The position numbers and the translations under genes were made by a program. From Brachypterus glaber (taxonomy: Eukaryota > Arthropoda > Insecta > Coleoptera > Kateretidae), in the NCBI GenBank assembly GCA_958510825.1, contig OY294044.1, positions 84,924,895 through 84,988,894 of the forward strand: a DNA stretch of 64,000 bases, read 5' to 3'. Within the stretch, counting starts at the first letter, position 1, and each line of letters begins with the position of its first letter. Shown piece after piece: positions 34,121 through 45,740 of the stretch. A model generated the notes under the pieces. That model was not told the origin of the DNA. It searched no databases and saw only the letters and a list, made by a program, of their open reading frames with translations.

Positions 34121-35089
34121 TAGGGACCGGACCTCTAAAGTCCCTCCGCAGTGCACAGTGGTCCCAGAAAAAAAAAGTGACAAAAGTCTGATTTTTGCAT
34201 AGGGCTATTTTTTGCACCGCTGAATACGAAAAAAATAATGAAATAACTGAAAAAAAAATCGCGGAATAAAAATGGCAGATTTATTTTTTAATTTTGCCAA
34301 AGCAAACAACCCGCAATTAAATTGCTAAAGGAGGTGTTAATACCAAATTTCAGCTAAATCGGATATTTGAAAAAAATCTGAACCACCCTAATGTAGAGAA
34401 TTTTTTTTTTCAGATTTTTCATTTTTTTTCGTATTCAGCGGTGCAAAAAAATAGCCCTATGCAAAAAAAATGACTTTTGCACATTTTTTTTCTGGGACCA
34501 ATTTGGATGTTTCTTTTCTATTACGATTTTTCTTTCTTAAATATTCAAAATAAATGATGTATGGATAGTTTTTTTTTCGCAAATCTGCAATTATTTTAGG
34601 GTAATTTTGTTTAATATATGAACAGAATAGAAAAATTACTCACATTTTGCAAAATTTTTAATATTATTGTTTCAAAATTAAATTAAAAACAAACTAGCCA
34701 GTTTCTACTATCATGAAATTTTTACAGTTATTAGCAGTGCATATAAGAAAAATAACCCATAAAAGATTGGGTTGAATCTCTCAATTTTTGTTTGTTTCGT
34801 GCCTTATTTTCGTTTGGCAAAATTTAAAAAAGAAATAGGCCATATTTATTCCGCCATTTTCAATTTTAAATTTTGAGTATTGGTCCGTATTAATATTGTC
34901 AAAAGAAGTCTTTATACCAAATTTCAGCTAAACCGGACAATTTTCAAAAATTTTGAACCGCCCTAATGTCGAAATTTTTTTTCTAATCAGCGGTGCAAAA
35001 AATGGCCTTATGCAAAAATCACACTTTGTCACTTTTTTCTTTTTGGGGCCACTGTGCACTGCAGAGGGACTTCGGAGGTCCGGTCCCGG
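34121..35089. mobile_element. TIR element with ~45-bp ends and TA target site
   Basis: GGGACCGGACCTC, AAGTCCCTC and GCAGTGCACAGTGG on the left (34122-34166) are mirrored on the right (35044-35088). TA flanks both ends (34119-34120 and 35090-35091). Inside, GCACCGCTGAATACGAAAAA is repeated in inverted form, and a segment reading ACCAAATTTCAGCTAAA occurs twice (near 34340 and 34915), showing an internal duplication. No coding sequence. Probably a non-autonomous Tc1/mariner-type element. Confidence 0.78.
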
Positions 35090-35638
35090 TATTTTAGTCC
35101 GACGATTATAATATGTGCTCAGAATGGTCTCTGAGGTAATATGTTAAAGGTCAGACGGAGGTAACAAAAAAAAAAAATGTCGACAATAAAATTACAACTT
35201 TGGGGGCGTCTGACACTCCTTTTGCACTGACGATTTACATACATCATCTGTGACTTCCAAACAAGTAACATGCAAATTTTCAGCCGGAGGTACGAATATT
35301 TTTTTTTGCAGTATTTTTTTGCATGCTTGAGTCGTCTGAAGTGTAGTTTGGCCTGTTTTCGAGGAAAAGCCTTGCAGATGACACTTCCTGATAGTCCCCC
35401 CAGCCACCTCTCAAAATTCTAGCCAGAGGTAATATCATCGTACCTCGCAGCCGCCCGTTCTTAGTCTATTAACCTCATTTATCGTTGCACGAACATTAGA
35501 ACATATATACATAGATGCGCCTTGACCCCACGTCAAACCGAAATGTTTTCATTGCTATATCCAGGTAGATTTCACCTTCCCGCTTCTGGTCACAACCCAC
35601 CACTATAGTGGTTTTTTGACAAATATGTTATACTTCAC
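35090..35638. other. Non-coding stretch, no gene seen
   Basis: No recognisable gene. A 71-codon minus-strand frame at 35192-35407 has unusually even composition for this region, but shows no domain, start context or partner exon that I can support. Confidence 0.4.
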
Positions 35639-35648
35639 CTCCTCGCAA

Positions 35649-35716
35649 AAAGGGCCAGAAATGGCCTAGTTGTCCGGCTTTGACCAACCCAAAAATTTAC
35701 TACTACTACTACTACT
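35649..35716 (+). mobile_element. Extremely truncated LINE copy: tail only
   Basis: About 68 bp matching the 3' tail of the LINE at 24013-24846 (AAGGGCCAGAAATGGCCTAG through CCCAAAAATTTACTACT), here ending in about five TAC repeats. It is flanked by a 10-bp duplication, CTCCTCGCAA, at 35639-35648 and 35717-35726. Two copies with independent duplications show that this is the true 3' end of the family and that it was mobilised more than once. Confidence 0.88.
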
Positions 35717-36104
35717 CAGCTCCTCGCAACCTCACCGCTATAGTGGTTTGTTTACAATTGGCTTTGTATATGTTCTACATAAAACAAATCAACATTAATG
35801 CCATATCTATGTATATATGATCTAATGCACGGGCAGAGGAAGAGTTCTTATACCGTTACTAACTGTGAATAATTTTTCTTTCTTTCAATGTCAAAATTAT
35901 TAAATAATAAAACATTAAATATGATAAATGTTAGAATATGACTGAATAACCTTAAGACTTTAAGGATGACCCTATGCAAAAACAGATTAGTTATTTTAGA
36001 GATTGCCGTCATGAATTTGAAATTAATAGGAACAAGTAATATACGCTTGGATGAATACATCTGCCTACGTTTTTGGCAAACTAATGAATGTCATATTATA
36101 CAGG

Positions 36105-36295
36105 GTATTGTAATACTATTCACAGCGCGTAAGCGCTAAAATAGTATAATAGCTACAGCTGTTTCGAATTTCTCCAAATCGCCATAAAAACGTCCTAGAC
36201 AAAAAAAATAGAATATAAATGTGTTTCATGAAAAAACAAGAGGTGAAGATATGCATTCTATTAAATACTATTCACAAATTTCCCAAAAATAAAAA
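36105..36295. repeat. Dispersed repeat related to 27860-27990
   Basis: TACTATTCACAGCGCGTAAG, TTTCGAATTTCTCCAAATCG and AATGTGTTTCATGAAAAAAC have counterparts at 27860-27990. Family unknown; no coding sequence. Confidence 0.5.
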
Positions 36296-36299
36296 AAAT

Positions 36300-37025
36300 T
36301 GTTAAAACATATTTTTTCTACGACTGCTTTAGAATGTAAGCAAATATACACACTTTTCAAACACAGAATGAATCCATTCTAGCTCTAGATACGGTATGAA
36401 TATTCCGTATCAAGTGTTAGAATGAGCACATGTAGTGCCATCTCTTGTTTATAAAAGTAAAGAAAACTGTAGCAAAATTAGCAAAAAAATATATATTTTA
36501 CCATGAAATATTGATTAATTTAATGCAATTTAAAGTTTTGCGTTAAAATTGCATAAAGTTTATTAGTTTTTCTGAATATTTGACCAGTTTTTTATCAATT
36601 TAGTTCAAAAACTGCTCCATCTATTGTTAAATATTGAAACCTGATATCGGTCACAACAATCTGACATAACCTTCAATTTTTGCATTATAATTTGTAAATA
36701 TGTGCTAAAATTAAATAAAAATCTTTTTTAAGTACTGATTTGATAAAATTATTAAATAACATTAATTGATTTATTTAAAAATATGTGTTTTGTTGCATTT
36801 ACAATGTCGAGTCACAAAAAACATTGTTTTTAACCTTGTCCGCAGTTTAAAGCCATACAGTGTTTCATATTTGCAGTCGAAGAAAAAGTATAGTCTACAA
36901 CACGTATGGAATAGTCATTCCGCGCTCGCGGGACCGTCATACTCGCCTACCGGCTCGTATGACAAACTTTCCGCTCGGCGGAATATTGTCTATTCCATAC
37001 TAGTTATAGAATATACTATTTCGTA
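36300..37025. repeat. Dispersed repeat R1, uninterrupted copy
   Basis: Closely matches 57693-57774 joined to 61021-61660. The site TCTAGCTCTAGATACGG near 36380-36396 is the empty version of the place where the second copy holds a transposon. Near the right end, GTATGGAATAG (36904-36914) and CTATTCCATAC (36990-37000) form an inverted repeat around a GC-rich core. An open frame of 93 codons at 36766 is only partly kept in the other copy and looks like chance. Confidence 0.8.
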
Positions 37026-37029
37026 CGAT

Positions 37030-38802
37030 CTAGTGTACACGAAATAAAAAAAAATACATGTTCACTATATATCCTCGTTAGGATATATTTCTTTCGCACG
37101 AGTCCATAGTGCATATTTGAATGAAATGACCACTATGCACACTCATTTATCCAAACGAGTACACATAGCTTTCATTTTGACAAGAGTCATTTGACGTTTA
37201 TAAAATTTTGAAATGTCAAAATTAAACACAGGTAATTCTTTAAAATATACATTTTTAAAGAGTCTAGACTGTAGATCGAAAGAAAAATGTTGTTCGCAAC
37301 TCGTCCCTAATGTCCTCGAATGATTTTTTGACTTCGCTTCGCTTCGCTTGTGCACTAAGGACTAAGGTCGCTTACTCGTTACGAAAACTACTATTTTTTC
37401 AGAATTTTTTCGTTTTACAAAAAAGACCTTTAAAAATTTTTTTCTGTTATTTTTAATTTAATTTATTTTTTTTTAATTTTTTTTTTCGTTTTTCGCAAAA
37501 AGTATATTAAAAAGAAAAGAGTTGTTTCGAAGTTTTATGGAAACCCTCTTACTGAGCACTTCTTTTTAAAACAAGACTTAAATTTAGTGTTTGAATGGAG
37601 CAACAAATGGCTAATACCTCTAAACTTTGCCAAATGTGTAGTGCTTCATATAGGCAAGAGTAACCCCAAGTTTTTTTTTAATTTTTTTTTTTATTTTTAT
37701 TTTTTTTAAGTATTTGGGAAAATGCATTACTTATACCATTTACTGTATATAGTATAGAAAACAATGCGTAGCATTACATATATTCACGACTTGTTTTAAT
37801 ATAATTAAATGGAACGTTGGCATTATTATATTAACAGCTCCAGCTGTAAGATTACACAGGCCCACAAAAAATAAAAAATATTAATTACTCAATGTTAGGT
37901 AACAAACGTTGATTTGAGCGAATGTTTACCAGAAATTCATGAAATAGAAAGATATTTAATGCCGTTTGTCAAAAGAATACATAACTTGTCTGGGGACAAT
38001 TTAACAAAATTCTGTTTTTCAGTATTAAATTTATTGAGTCAATAAAAATGTACCCTTTGAGTACATATTAAATATGTATTATTTTAAAAATTTATTGTAA
38101 AACAGTTTAGGAACTTTTTTATCAATTGTAAAACAGTTTTGGGGATTTTTTTATTTATAAGTTGTAGCAAATAAATGAAAATTAACATGACATTTCTAAA
38201 AATTTTGGTATTCTGTATTCACAGTATCTAAAGATCTAAAAACAGGTAAAATTTCTATAAAATATTAATAAATATGTATGTTTTGTGTTATTTTGTACGC
38301 GATTTTGGGCTGTATTTGGTTTTGTGTCAGTTAAGTTCAAGTTATTCTCAGGTAAGTCCCAGACAGTAGAATTGGAGGTGCACGTCAGGCAGGATGAAAT
38401 CATTTGAGACAACTCTGTACACTAGTTACTAGTACTGTACTCCAGTGTTAACTCTTCCCCATACATTTTTATTCAAAATAGTTATACATTAAAACTTAAA
38501 AAGTTTGTAACTATTATTAATTTGTAAAAAATAAAACAAATAACAGTAATTATATACCAAGGTAGAGAAGACATTTTTTATAGCCGAGCTTATTAATTCC
38601 AGAGCTGCGAAGCAGCTAGGGATTTAAGAGTGCGGGCCTATAATAGTCTTCTCTTCTCCTTTATTTTTATTCAAATAATTAAATAAATTATTAACAGAAA
38701 TTATATTTCTTGAAATTAATTGGTAATAATTAGTTAATTAATAATTATAATTAATTATATTTAATAAAAAAAAGTTATTTAAAGCTATTTTCTTGGGCTT
38801 AA
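37030..38802. other. Non-coding stretch, no gene seen
   Basis: AT-rich. Contains a CTTCG pentamer repeated four times near 37332, T-rich low-complexity sequence near 37440-37515 and 37670-37710, and a segment at 37730-37790 resembling 28690-28730. No gene can be supported. Confidence 0.45.
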
Positions 38803-39122
38803 CTACACCTTTTCAAGTTGTAAATCAGAAAGTGTGATATTAATTTCAGACAGCGTAATTTGTTATTCAGATATTTAAATATTGAACAGCAATAAATTAA
38901 AATTTAAAAAAAAATGTATTTTTTACATAAAATTAAACATTTAACAAAATTAATTTTTAAATGGCTACACTTTCTGAAATATAAGTTGAAAATCTGAATT
39001 ACAATTTACACTTTCTGAAATATAACTTGCAAATCTGAATTACAATTTATACTTTCTGAAATTTAACTTAAAATTCTGAATATCAATTTACACTTTCCTA
39101 TTTACAACTTGAAAAGGTGTAG
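38803..39122. mobile_element. Short TIR element with internal end-like tandem repeats
   Basis: Left end CTACACCTTTTCAAGTTG is mirrored by CAACTTGAAAAGGTGTAG at the right end. Just inside the right end are three units of about 45 bp (from about 38968), each beginning ACACTTTCTGAAAT or a close variant and then AACTT, which resemble the right TIR itself. About 320 bp, non-coding. The target duplication is unclear. Confidence 0.7.
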
Positions 39123-40036
39123 GAGAGAAAAATTATTATTGCTATAGGTGAAGAAACTTGGTTTCACAGTCTGAAAACATGATATATGGTACGTTCTAGA
39201 GCTAGTAGTGAATTTTTTTTTTTAATTGTCAGTGTCATTGTTAAACTATATTGGCAATATATTAAATTCCCCAAATCAGTCAGGTTAAAATTATTTAAAA
39301 CTGAAGTACTTTGTAAGCAAAATAAAACCGCAAATAGATGAAATAGTATAAAGAACGCTTTCCATAAGACATTTGGCACACTCGTCCATTAAAAAAAATT
39401 CCGCTTTGCGGCTCGCTTTCCAAAATACAGAATAGTAATAATTATAAAAGATTACTCCTAGATCTAGAGCCTATGTAAAGGCTCTAGAGCTCTACAAGCA
39501 ATTAGGTTTATCTTTAAAATAGAAATAATCAGTATGCTAGCCATTTAAAGAAAATTTGCTTGTATTTGCACAAGTCCTGCGTTTTCTTTTTGTGCAAAGT
39601 TTATTAAAAAAATCTTTCATTTTCTAAAATGAATGGATCATGAGAAGCTGTTAATGCATTTCTCACTTGCAATTTTAATTCCATTTTACAGACACTTGAT
39701 AGGAAGAAATTTTTTTACCCTTTATAGGTCTTTTGGCGTGACTAAAAAAAGTTGCATTAACCCCAAATCATTCAGGTAGCTGCCTAAAAGTCAGGTTAAC
39801 CTACAATTTTATTATTTTATTATTACATAGTGTTGGTTATAATTATTTTTTTTTTTTTTTGAGCCGCAAGCGTCTCGTTTTCTAAACTTATACTCGTACG
39901 CTAAAAACATGTTATAAAACTAATACTATAATATACTATTTTTACGATACTGGAGTATTATTTTTCACAAATTTTAAATAAATTCAATATTTTCTTTTTC
40001 TTTACAAGTTGTGATTTTGTTTGGTTAGATATAATA
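39123..40036. other. Non-coding stretch, no gene seen
   Basis: No recognisable feature beyond homopolymers and a short GCTCTAGAGC-type palindrome near 39480-39492. Confidence 0.45.
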
Positions 40037-40173
40037 GGTTTGTTTTGTTTCCCGAAAATACCAGTTCTGAACTGGTTCAGAACCGGCGCAGATGCAACTG
40101 CACAGTGCTCAATCGCAACTGCGCACGTTCCGAACCAGTTCGGAACTGGTATTTTCGGGAAACAAAACAAACC
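40037..40173. mobile_element. 137-bp palindromic MITE, TA target site
   Basis: Almost perfect palindrome: GGTTTGTTTTGTTTCCCGAA at the left end and its complement at the right, with TA on both sides (40035-40036 and 40174-40175). Arms of about 50 bp carry CCAGTTCTGAACTGGTTC. The two overlapping open frames on opposite strands, 40040-40261 and 39958-40188, are produced by this symmetry. Confidence 0.85.
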
Positions 40174-40176
40174 TAA

Positions 40177-40373
40177 GGGAACGTTCAAATATTACGTAAC
40201 GCAAATTGTACCAAAATTCATACACTTCATATCCCGGTTCTCGCTTTATTATAGATTATAGATTATAGAGATTTCATATTAATAATGGTTACAGCCTTAA
40301 ATAAAGCGAGAATCGGGGTATGAAGTGTATTAATTTTGGTAAAATTTGCGTTACGTAATACTTGAACGTTCCC
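40177..40373. mobile_element. 197-bp MITE, TAA target duplication
   Basis: Ends GGGAACGTTCAAATATTACG and its near-complement at 40354-40373, flanked by TAA at 40174-40176 and 40374-40376. Arms of about 85 bp (with CATACACTTCATA and CTCGCTTTATTA). It abuts the TA-flanked MITE on its left and shares the TA with it. Arm wording resembles the MITE at 49179-49422, so the two are related. Confidence 0.85.
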
Positions 40374-40717
40374 TAATACATATTATGTAAACTTTTATCG
40401 GAAATAAGTGGGACACTTAAAATTGTTTAGTGTAAATTGGATAATTAAAACATATTAATTTTGATGTTTATGTCAAATATTTTTCATTTTAGTAAGTCAT
40501 ATTGGCCAAGCTTGTCAAACTATTTTAACCTACATATTAAAAACTTAATTTACACGACTAAAAAAAACTAAAAATTGACCTACAGTTTTTTTTCGCATCC
40601 CAGTTTTGCTATATAAGTCTACTTTATTGAACCCATGTATCACACTGTTTTACATAATACACGCCAAATTACTATCTATCAAAAATAATTGAGACGGTAT
40701 TTCGGAAAGCTCACTGG

Positions 40718-40822
40718 TACCTATCGTCCCCTATCTCATGTAACGACGTACTGACACTACCAGTACTATCAGTTAGGTAGTTACGTAAGAAAGGGGACGA
40801 TATGTGTACCACTAAAGTGGTA
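40718..40822. repeat. Small inverted repeat
   Basis: GGTACCTATCGTCCCCT and GTAACG on the left match AGGGGACGATATGTGTACC and its neighbours on the right; arms are about 35 bp. Probably another tiny MITE. A short CACTACCAGTACTATC loop lies between. Confidence 0.55.
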
Positions 40823-41362
40823 CTAGTTCACTATGTTTAGCATGGAGATAATTTTAAAAGTCATTTAATTTCCATATCTTACTATGTTGCCATATTATGC
40901 ATTTTCCTATAAATTTTACCTATCTCGTCTAGTTTGACTAAAACTATAACTGGCACGTATATTTACCGGTGCCCTGTAAAGGGTTAATCTTAATGAATCT
41001 TTAATTTGCATTTAAATTAATTTTTTACCCACTCAGCATTATTTGAAAGGTTGATTTTACTAAAAATTTTTAACTTATTAATTACTTTTAGACAAAACGC
41101 AAAAAAATATCAATAAATGGTAAAGTTTAGTAAGTCAGAGTATTAAAGTCAGTCAGTTTTTCTGACTATGTGTTTCTTTCTCTCCAATCTCGTCTCCAAT
41201 CCATCCTTGCGGTCCGATATATGAATTTATAAAAAATATTTATTTATTTAAAACTTTTATTTTAAACTCAAAAAAAAAATTAAAATCGTCAAAAAGGTAT
41301 TATTAAAAAAACTCAAAAATATGCAAAAATGGCGAATTCCATTTCCTGTAATCTATATTGTA

Positions 41363-43715
41363 AAATAAATAAATAAAAAAGTTTTTAAATTTTTAAATGG
41401 GCCACCCTGTAGTAGGTATTTTATTTTTATTTATTAACCATACGTTTTTTTTTTTTTTTTTTTGACAAATATCATTAGTTTTTTATTAAACTTAACAACC
41501 AATAATATATAAAAATAATAAATTCCGTAGTTACCATTGGCGTACAAGTTGATAAACAAAGACAAAATAAAATACAAAAAAAAATAACCAAAAAAAAAGG
41601 GGTGTACGCGGGGGCTTCCCCATCCTCTCTTGAAAAGTTGGGAAATCTGGATTATATTTTAAAAGTTGGAAAACTGTCTCTTGCAAAGTTGGGAAATATG
41701 GATTTAATTTTAAATTTTAAGCTTCACGATCACTAAGTTATACTGCCCTCCTTAGTTAAAACGTCCTAACTAACATTGCTATTTTTCCTAAATTTTTCAT
41801 ATAAATGGCCAAATTCCCTGACTTCCAGGTTTCAATTTCAATTTCCCTGACATTTCTCTAACTTCCCTGACTGGTGGGAACCCTGGAGAATATATAAATA
41901 TGGCAGAGAACAACCGGTATATGCAGATTAGATAAGTTAAAATGGATTTTCATTTCCACCGTTCCGTCTTTTACTTCTAAGGACATCTTCAGGTTTTGTC
42001 TAAAACTATTTTAGGGATTACAGTTTTAGATTAATCCCTGAAGATATCTTTAGTAAGACATGAAACTTCGAAAAATGAAAATTTATCAACTGGTCTAAGC
42101 CCGAAAGTAAAGGTTTTTCATATGAACTAAATTTTAAAAGTTGGGAAATTGTTAACAAATTTCAGCCAGGGGTCAAGCAGTTTTCTTTTTTAGAGGTGAA
42201 ATAGTCGAAAAAATTAGTTTTGTTAGTAGTATTATTTGAAAAGTTTTGAAATTTCCTAATTTTAGAATAAAACTTTAAATTAGGTTGCCACTAAAGAGCA
42301 AGCTTAACTATTCACTTAAATTGCTTATAAGTCTCAGTAAAAAATTTGCTTTAAATCATATGATTTTTACAGTTTAATTTGATTATTACATTTTACACTA
42401 ATTTTTTACAGTTAAGCAAATTTAGAATAACGTTATTCTATTCCATGTAAGTATTGTTTTTTTATTTTAAACAATTGACCACATCGCGAAATAAAAAAAT
42501 CACCACGTGAGGAAGACTAATCTAGTTGCAAGGCGTCCTTGCTTTTATGAACACATGTACATATCGCAAAGTGAAAACTAAACTGTCACAACTTAAAAAA
42601 CACAACTATCGGGAAATCGCGAAAATAAAAAAGTCCTTACTTTGGGTGGCAATATCGACACTCCCAAGCAACAAGGATGTAACTCAAGTTAGACCCATTT
42701 TGAGTTATACTGACAGGGAAACGCCTTGAAAAAAGACACACATGGTGGTACTACTCAGGTTTCTCCACAGTCCACTTTAAGCAAAAGTTTACTTAAAATC
42801 ACTAAAGTAATAAATTCTAAACTTAAATATTATCAGAAACAAACAGTAAATAAACAATAAATACTTAAACAGTTAAATAGAGAATTTTATAAGCTTTCAA
42901 ATGATGTATCACATGACTTCCTTTTCCACTTTAATCGTTTACCCACCCTTAAATAACAAAAAAAAATATTTTATAAATTTAGCTGTCGTGAAACATGACA
43001 ATATATGAGTTACGGCTTTGTTGCTTGGGGGTATAGATATGGTGTTCGTGAAAGGAAATAAGATAAGATATTTTATAATTGTACCCATTTCAATTTATCA
43101 TTCTATTATTTTATGACATAAACTTTACATTGTTTTGTTAATTTACTAATAAATTAGAAAAAGTTTGGGTTGTGACACTTTATGTTTCAAACATATTGCT
43201 CACTGTTAACAATTAATAAGAACAAAACGACATTTTTTAGTAATGTCAGTTTAAGGCATTTAAGAGTTTTTTAAAAAATCGACAACTCAAAAAGACGTTT
43301 TGTAAGAAAAGTAGATTAAAATACACCTACCTGAGGAATATAATACACCCTTTTTGAGATATGCATGCCACTTTATATAAAAATATAAAGTCTCTACAGC
43401 CTTTAATAACTCGAAAACCGGGGTATGAAGTGTATGAATTTTGCTCAGTTTGTGTGACGTATTTTATGGATGACCCCTAATAGTGTACCTTGACTCACCC
43501 TTCAGTTTCTTGTGAGATGCTGCTATCTACGTGACAATGTTTACTCAGTAGAGTGGCTTTCCATGTGCTATTGTTTTCGAGTAAGATAGAAATACAATTT
43601 TTTAGCTCAAAAAGTAACAACTTTTGGTTTTACTCTTTATTTTTTTACAAGTTGACGATTGTGTTTTTTGCTGCTTATTGGTGAGTAATTTGTTATGCCA
43701 TATTTCAGTTTTAAA
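41363..43715 (+). repeat. Tandem duplication, left copy (A)
   Basis: A 2.35-kb block that is repeated immediately downstream in the same orientation (43716-49660). Copy A keeps a 55-bp segment (about 42002-42056) and a 365-bp segment (about 42667-43032) that copy B has lost. It lacks the left half of the MITE that is whole in B. The 67-codon frame at 42526-42729 is only partly present in B and is not a convincing gene. No coding sequence overall. Confidence 0.85.
41938..42115. mobile_element. Pair of inverted Penelope-like 3' motifs
   Basis: On the plus strand, 42045-42115 (CCCTGAAGATATC, then GAAACTTCG, GTCTAAGCCCGAAAGT) matches the Penelope-like 3' end at 58262-58345. On the minus strand, 42003-41938 reads CCTGAAGATGTCC, then GACGGAACGGTGGAAATG, the same motif in opposite orientation. 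So two such ends face away from each other across about 40 bp. In copy B (44278-44400) the intervening part is deleted. Confidence 0.6.
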
Positions 43716-45740
43716 CTAAATAAATAAAAAAGTTTTTTAATTTTTAAATGGGCCACCCTGTAGTAGGTATTTTATTTTTATTTATTAACCATACGTTTTT
43801 TTTTTTTGACAAATATCATTAGTTTTTTATTAACTTAACAACCAATAATATATAAAAATAATAAATCCCGCAGTTACCATTGGCGTACAAGTTGATAAAC
43901 AAAGACAAAATAAAATACAAAAAAAAAATAACCAAAAAAAAAGGGGTGTACGCGGGGGCTCCCCCATTCTCTCTTGAAAAGTTGGGAAATCTGGATTATA
44001 TTTTAAAAGTTGGAAAACTGTCTCTTGCAAAGTTGGGAAATATGGATTTAATTTTAAATTTTAAGCTTCACGATCACTAAGTTATACTGCCCTCCTTAGT
44101 TAAAACGTCCTAACTAACATTGCTATTTTTCCTAAATTTTTCATATAAATGGCCAAATTCCCTGACTTCCAGGTTTCAATTTCAATTTCCCTGACATTTC
44201 TCTAACTTCCCTGACTGGTGGGAACCCTGGAGAATATATAAATATGGCAGAGAACAACCGGTATATGCAGATTAGATAAGTTAAAGTGGATTTTCATTTC
44301 CACCGTTCCGTCTTTTACTTCTAAGGACATGAAAGACATGAAACTTCGGAAAATGAAAATTTATCAACTGGTCTAAGCCCGAAAGTAAAGGTTTTTCATA
44401 TGAACTAAATTTTAAAAGTTGGGAAATTGTTAACAAATTTCAGCCAGGGGTCAAGCAGTTTTCTTTTTTAGAGGTGAAATAGTCGAAAAAATTAGTTTTG
44501 TTAGTAGTATTATTTGAAAAGTTTTGAAATTTCCTAATTTTAGAATAAAACTTTAAATTAGGTTGCCACTAAAGAGCAAGCTTAACTATTCACTTAAATT
44601 GCCTATGGGTATTTCTGTACGAATCCATACCACCTTGGTGATTGAATGTCACGGATTTTCGTTAAACTCTTTTTATATTATCACCACTCTAATACTAAAA
44701 GCCTTATGCAAAAAAAGAATTTAAAAAAATTTTTTGGCTGAGATATGATTTTTTTAAAATTTTGTAATTTTTCAATTTTTGACGATAAAGAAAACAGCTT
44801 TATTTTCAATTTATTACTATAAGTCTGACAATTTTAATCCAAATTTGATGAAATTTGGTGCACCCATGTAATCTTAGATGACAATCTTGAATTTTTTATA
44901 ATTTTTTTTAATAGTGGGTTTCTGCTCTTCTTCTTCTTCTTCAAAAATATTTTTTTACGTTTTTTTATAACTATGTTTAACCCGATTTTTCGTAAAGTGC
45001 CCCCCCTACGATTTTTCTCAAATTTTGGTCAAATGTACTTCTAAGTGTCCTTTTTTCAATGACGTAAAATTTATTCTGGGCAAATTAGGTTTACTATATA
45101 CTTTAGCCATTTTAAATTTTTACAACAATGAGGAATTGTGCTGGAAATAGCTGTTTTACAAAAAAAGGCACATATTATTTTTTATATGTTTTTAATAGTT
45201 TAGGTCAAATGCTTCATTTTAAGACAAAAACAAAATAATTAATTGTTGGTTTTTTTCAAAAAAGGCGCAAGTCCACAATTTTATTACTTTTTTATTTCTA
45301 TATATTTTGTAGGCGTTTTTTTTTTCTGGTGTAAACGTTAGCTTACGTTAAATACTAAGTCTTTAACACCAAAACGTATTTTTATTTTTTTTTAGCACAA
45401 TATGTTTTTTTGTTTTGTTTTTGATCTTAAAAATGCCTGAAAGTTGGTAAACTGTCAGACTAAGACACTTTTCGTTATAAATCTTTTTTTAATTCCCAGC
45501 TCAGAGAATTCTATGCCGGGGATAAATCCTTAAAAAAAAAATAATTTAAAAAATATTAATTTATTTAACATACTAATTCTTTATTTACAATTTATTTATG
45601 TCTTATTATTTAACTTTAATTTATTATACAAAGTTATTTTTTATTTAAATTCTGAAAAGACGCTAGTATATTTTGACACATGTCATGCATAAACCAATCC
45701 AAGGCTAACTAATTTACAATTAAAAAATACCATACCATAA

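Noticed and set aside
35192..35407. 71-codon minus-strand frame with a fairly protein-like composition
   Set aside because: No motif, no plausible splice partners, and it sits between transposable elements; too little to call a gene.
35570..35770. Similarity of the two flanks of the tail-only LINE copy (CCACTATAGTGGTTTTTT and CCGCTATAGTGGTTTGTT)
   Set aside because: Reaches beyond the 10-bp duplication and may be an older local duplication; not needed to explain the insertion and too diverged to interpret.
39958..40261. Mirror-image open frames on both strands with a shared FCFPKIPV stretch
   Set aside because: Produced by the near-perfect palindrome at 40037-40173, not by coding selection.
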